From UBA7312 sp002715345 (lineage in GTDB: Bacteria > Bacteroidota > Bacteroidia > Flavobacteriales > UBA7312), in NCBI GenBank assembly GCA_964009845.1, contig CAXGIQ010000026.1, positions 1-14,129 on the forward strand: a stretch of DNA of 14,129 nucleotides. Direction: 5' to 3'. The notes beneath the pieces were generated by a model. It did not search any database and had not been told where the DNA came from. It saw only the letters and a list, made by a program, of their open reading frames with translations. Numbering within the stretch: position 1 is the stretch's first letter; each line of letters begins with the position of its first letter. The position numbers and the translations under genes were made by a program. Positions 13,883-14,129 of this stretch are shown piece after piece.

Positions 13883-14129
13883 ATGTTAGAACTAGCTGCG
13901 ATAATAGTTTTAGGAATATTTGCACAATGGATTGCTTGGAGAATGCGTATTCCAGCTATTTTTCCATTAATTATAATAGGTTTATTTGTTGGTCCCCTTT
14001 CTATACTTTTTTTAGAAAACCAATGGATCAATCCTGAAAATATTTTTGCAGGAAAAACCATGTATTATTTTGTTTCTCTTTCGGTTGGAGTAATTCTTTT
14101 CGAAGGCGGTTTAACTCTTAAGTTTAAAG
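13883..14129 (+). CDS. Cation:proton antiporter (CPA1/NhaP-like), 3' partial
   Basis: The frame runs from ATG at 13883 to the window end, giving 82 residues of an unfinished protein. It opens with a transmembrane helix (MLELAAIIVLGIFAQWIAWRM), then IPAIFPLIIIGLFVGPLS and a third helix with SLSVGVILFEGGLTL. The pattern R-I-P-x-I-x-P-L-I-x-x-G-L-x-x-G-P followed by ILFEGGL is characteristic of Na+(K+)/H+ exchangers of the CPA1 (NhaP-like) group in the inner membrane. The start is 30 bases after the T-run of the upstream terminator, so it must have its own promoter; TACTTTTA (13860-13867) is a one-mismatch -7 candidate. The ion-binding part and C-terminal domains lie outside the window. Confidence 0.85.
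   Translation, partial: MLELAAIIVLGIFAQWIAWRMRIPAIFPLIIIGLFVGPLSILFLENQWINPENIFAGKTMYYFVSLSVGVILFEGGLTLKFK

Noticed and set aside
13852..14061. 69-codon minus-strand ORF at the right end
   Set aside because: Opposite the antiporter gene start, whose plus-strand translation has characteristic transmembrane motifs.

Overview
The window looks like a chromosomal segment of a low-GC member of the Bacteroidota, most likely of the Flavobacteriia/Flavobacteriales. The evidence is the gene content (a mutL–rhomboid–rhomboid–endonuclease operon, a BtuG-type surface lipoprotein with an S-D-D surface-export signature after the lipobox cysteine), the near absence of Shine-Dalgarno sequences, and several exact matches to the Bacteroidota -7 promoter element TAnnTTTG. 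No database search was possible, so all names rest on motif reading.

Layout. 1-1589 (+): 3' part of a gene for a collagen-like Gly-X-Y protein with four related C-terminal modules; its start is left of the window. 1620-6314 (-): a tightly packed operon read right to left: a small one-helix membrane protein, MutL, two rhomboid proteases and a membrane-anchored endonuclease/exonuclease/phosphatase-family protein; the last four genes overlap or are 1 nt apart. 6315-6646: an AT-rich divergent control region with two matching GTTAC-N4-GTAA palindromes. 6647-8898 (+): an XRE-type regulator, then pyrD and an HMG-CoA lyase overlapping by ATGA. 8899-9000: convergent gap with weak hairpins. 9001-10644 (-): a RluA-family pseudouridine synthase with a long coiled-coil N-terminal region. 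10645-10876: divergent promoters, then a clear cobalamin riboswitch. 10877-13803 (+): a BtuB-like TonB-dependent receptor and a BtuG-like beta-propeller lipoprotein, overlapping by one base and closed by a strong terminator at 13825-13853. 13883-14129 (+): the start of a cation:proton antiporter gene, cut by the window end.

The best-supported functional unit is the vitamin B12 uptake module: cobalamin riboswitch, outer-membrane receptor and surface B12-capture lipoprotein. It contains the most unusual local feature, six perfect 9-bp repeats (ATGAAAACA) at the start of the lipoprotein gene, each supplying an in-frame ATG. Other points worth following are a 216-bp higher-order repeat in the collagen-like gene, a MutL whose C-terminal endonuclease motifs are degenerate, and the paired palindromes by the XRE gene. 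I saw no CRISPR array, transposase, tRNA, rRNA or phage module, and no convincing wholly new system.
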